A stretch of DNA of 64,000 bases from Parelaphostrongylus tenuis (lineage: Eukaryota; Nematoda; Chromadorea; Rhabditida; Metastrongylidae): positions 160,336-224,335 of the forward strand of contig JAHQIW010000362.1 of NCBI GenBank assembly GCA_019055375.1. The letters run 5' to 3'. A model generated the notes under the pieces. It searched no databases and was not told the DNA's origin. It worked only from the letters and a program-made list of their open reading frames with translations. The translations under genes were made by a program, and so were the position numbers. Numbering within the stretch: position 1 is the first letter of the stretch; each line of letters starts with the position of its first letter. Positions 55,801 through 58,800 of this stretch are shown piece after piece.

Positions 55801-58800
55801 AAGACTGACTGAAGATTCACGAGAGTACAAGCAACCACTTTGTCTCAGTTTCATCAGTGTGAAAAAAGCCTTTGGAAACATAAGTGGTTTTAGAGGCTAT
55901 GGATAAGCAGGGTATCCCTACTCGGTGCATAATGATCCATCGTGAGCTGTATAAAGATTTCACAACCATAAATCTCCATTCTACAACATTATCACCATTG
56001 ACATAAGAAGAGGGGTTTGACAAGGCGATACAATTTCGCCAACATTATTCATTGCCACCCTTCAAAACGTCATGCGAATATTAGAATGGCACGATATGGG
56101 AGTGAAAATTGATGGTCGACGATTGAACCATCTTCGCTCAACAATTGGACTTTGCTTATGATATCGTCCTCATAACATCAAACATCAGCTAAGCGGAACG
56201 AACGTTGACCGATTTCGACAACGCCTGTGGAAAGATTGGTCTTCAACTAAATTCAGCAAAAACGACGTTCATGAGGAATGGATGGGTTTTGAATGCCCCA
56301 TTCACGCTCACCGGAACTACAATCTCCGAATGCTCCAGTTGCGTCTATTCAGGTCGTGAAATCAACATGATAAACGCCCTAGCTCCAGAGTTGAGCAGGA
56401 GGAAACGAGCGGCTTGGGGAGCGTTTAAGAGCATCGAAGATCTAGTGAAGAGGACAAAGGACATTCGACTCCGTGCCCACCATTTCGACTCGACGATTAT
56501 TCCTGCCCTAACGTATGCAGCAGAAACCTGGTCGCTACGTAAACAGAATGAAATATCACTTGGCGTTATCGAACGCGCAGTCGAAAGGTTGATGCTAGGA
56601 GTATCGCGTTCTCGCAAATGGGAAAAAGGATTCGAAGCTCCGACCTACGTCAACGATCGGAGGTCAGAGACGCCGTTATACACGCAAGAAATCAAAAATA
56701 AATGGGCCGGAGACGTGACGCGCTTCAACGACAAGCGATGGACGAGAGCCGTTACCGACTGGATTCCTCGGGGCATCAAGCGCTTTGCAGGAAGACCACC
56801 GACCCGTTGGTCCGATTTCTTCACGCAAGCTATAGAAGAAAGTTATGATGCTCAGCGAATTCTTAGAGCGAGGAGGACACACTAGGCTACTCTTGCACGC
56901 GATAGGGAAAAATGGAAGTGTCGCTGGTACCTGCTCGAGTAACTCGGCGATCAACAGGACGACAGATGATACAGATGATGGTCGGCTGAAGGCATAAGGT
57001 CATAAGGTGGCGCAGTGGGAGAGATGCCGCTCATCATAAGCGTGACTCTCTTTCGATGCTGCTCCAAGCTTAATATACGTTCCAGTCACCCTGTGTCGGT
57101 ATGCTACCAGATGCGTGTGGGACTAGTTTACCTCATGTTAATAGTCGATCTTCCCTAGTAGATATTGCCAAAATTCTAGCTAGAATCAGTGTGACTTGTG
57201 ATGAATGCAGAGGTCCTCAAAAGTAGCGGAATCCATGTTCAAAAGACCTGATGACCTTTATGAGTGATGAAAACGAGGAATTGGATCTCAACTCGATGAG
57301 CTTTCATTTTGATTATCTGAAACCTGGACGCTATACTGGTACTGTTAAGAAAGAGGTGTAAGTCGATGGGCTAATGTCTAGTGAAGGTCGGTGCGGCTCC
57401 ACGTGAGGTCGAAGTCCTACCTCAACATCCGACAGTCGACAGTAATCGGTCCGTGGAACACTCCAGTCTGGCTTTGCTCGAGACTGCAATGAATTTAGTA
57501 TTCTACGACGTTCATCAAGAGAATAAGTCTTTACTCAAGCAATGGATGCGAGGAAACGAATTGAAAAGCAGAAGTATTGGGACCTACACATAAAAAGTAC
57601 TGTGAAACGGGTACAATGAAGTTTAAAAGATATGAGGTGTTACCACCAGTTTTTTATGAGGTATTCAGTTGTAGCACTAAAGATTGTAGTTCATCTGTTA
57701 CGCTTAGGCCTCTTTACTGCGGAATAGCAGCAGAAGAATTGCCTTCCACACATGGCGCCCGTTATATTGCGTAATTCTGTTGAATGTTTGGATGTTTTCT
57801 CTATTGAGCTGATATTTCTAAGTTTTTGCATTGTAGTAGTAGAACGGACTTTGTTCCAAAGTTTTGTGATCTCAGATTTCTTATTACTGTGATGCATTGC
57901 CGAATAAACCCTCCGAGAAGCCTGAGCCTAAGTATTAGAAGCACAATAACATGGAGAATCAGAGTAATAATATATTTAGAGTCTCTCTCAGAGAAAAAAG
58001 AAAACCCTAGAATTTGCACCAGAAAAAGCACGCCATGTGTCATCGCGGTGTGTCATGAATCAACTGCGCGATCTCTACATAGTCACTCTCACACCCCAGC
58101 CGAAAATAAATGCCGCCAAGTGCAAACATGAACTTGATTCTGCTACTAGAGCAATTAAGAAGCTTCTCCGAATCCAAGTAGACCACTGAAAGGTCAAAAT
58201 TAAAGCTATCAAATTACTACTAGAAGTCTAGGGAAAACGCTCTGCCCAGCAAAGAAGTTCCGACACGCTTTAAATGTGTAACTTAGTTCTATTTTTACTT
58301 CTACAGCACTCCGAAACGGTTTTTTTTGAAAAAAAAAGTCACAGCATTGAAATACCCGAGATTTGTTTTATCGAATGATTACTATGAGTCCTAAAGAAAA
58401 CCTGGAAGAGACTTTGTCTGCGTTGCGAGAGGAGGGCCCCGCTAACACAAAGGAATTGATGATTTTATTGAATAATGAAATCTGATCAGATTATAACATT
58501 GACAACTTGTACGTAATACTATTATTTGGCTACAGAGCCATGTCGTTCCCGGTATAGCGGCAAGCTAATCAATTGTGCTATAACATCACTACCATGATGT
58601 AAAAATCGTTCAACGCAATTGTTAGGGCTGCTTAGCAATTTGCAAAATCTCGCTCGTTTGCCACGCGCCTTGCTTGAGCTACGAGACTGCCATTCACATG
58701 ATGTTGAAAGAATCCTATTTGATTTATTAGTAAAACCTGTCTCAGGTTCATTATCTGTGCAAGTGCTTGCGGCAAAAAAAAAAGAGCGCTCGGACAGAGA

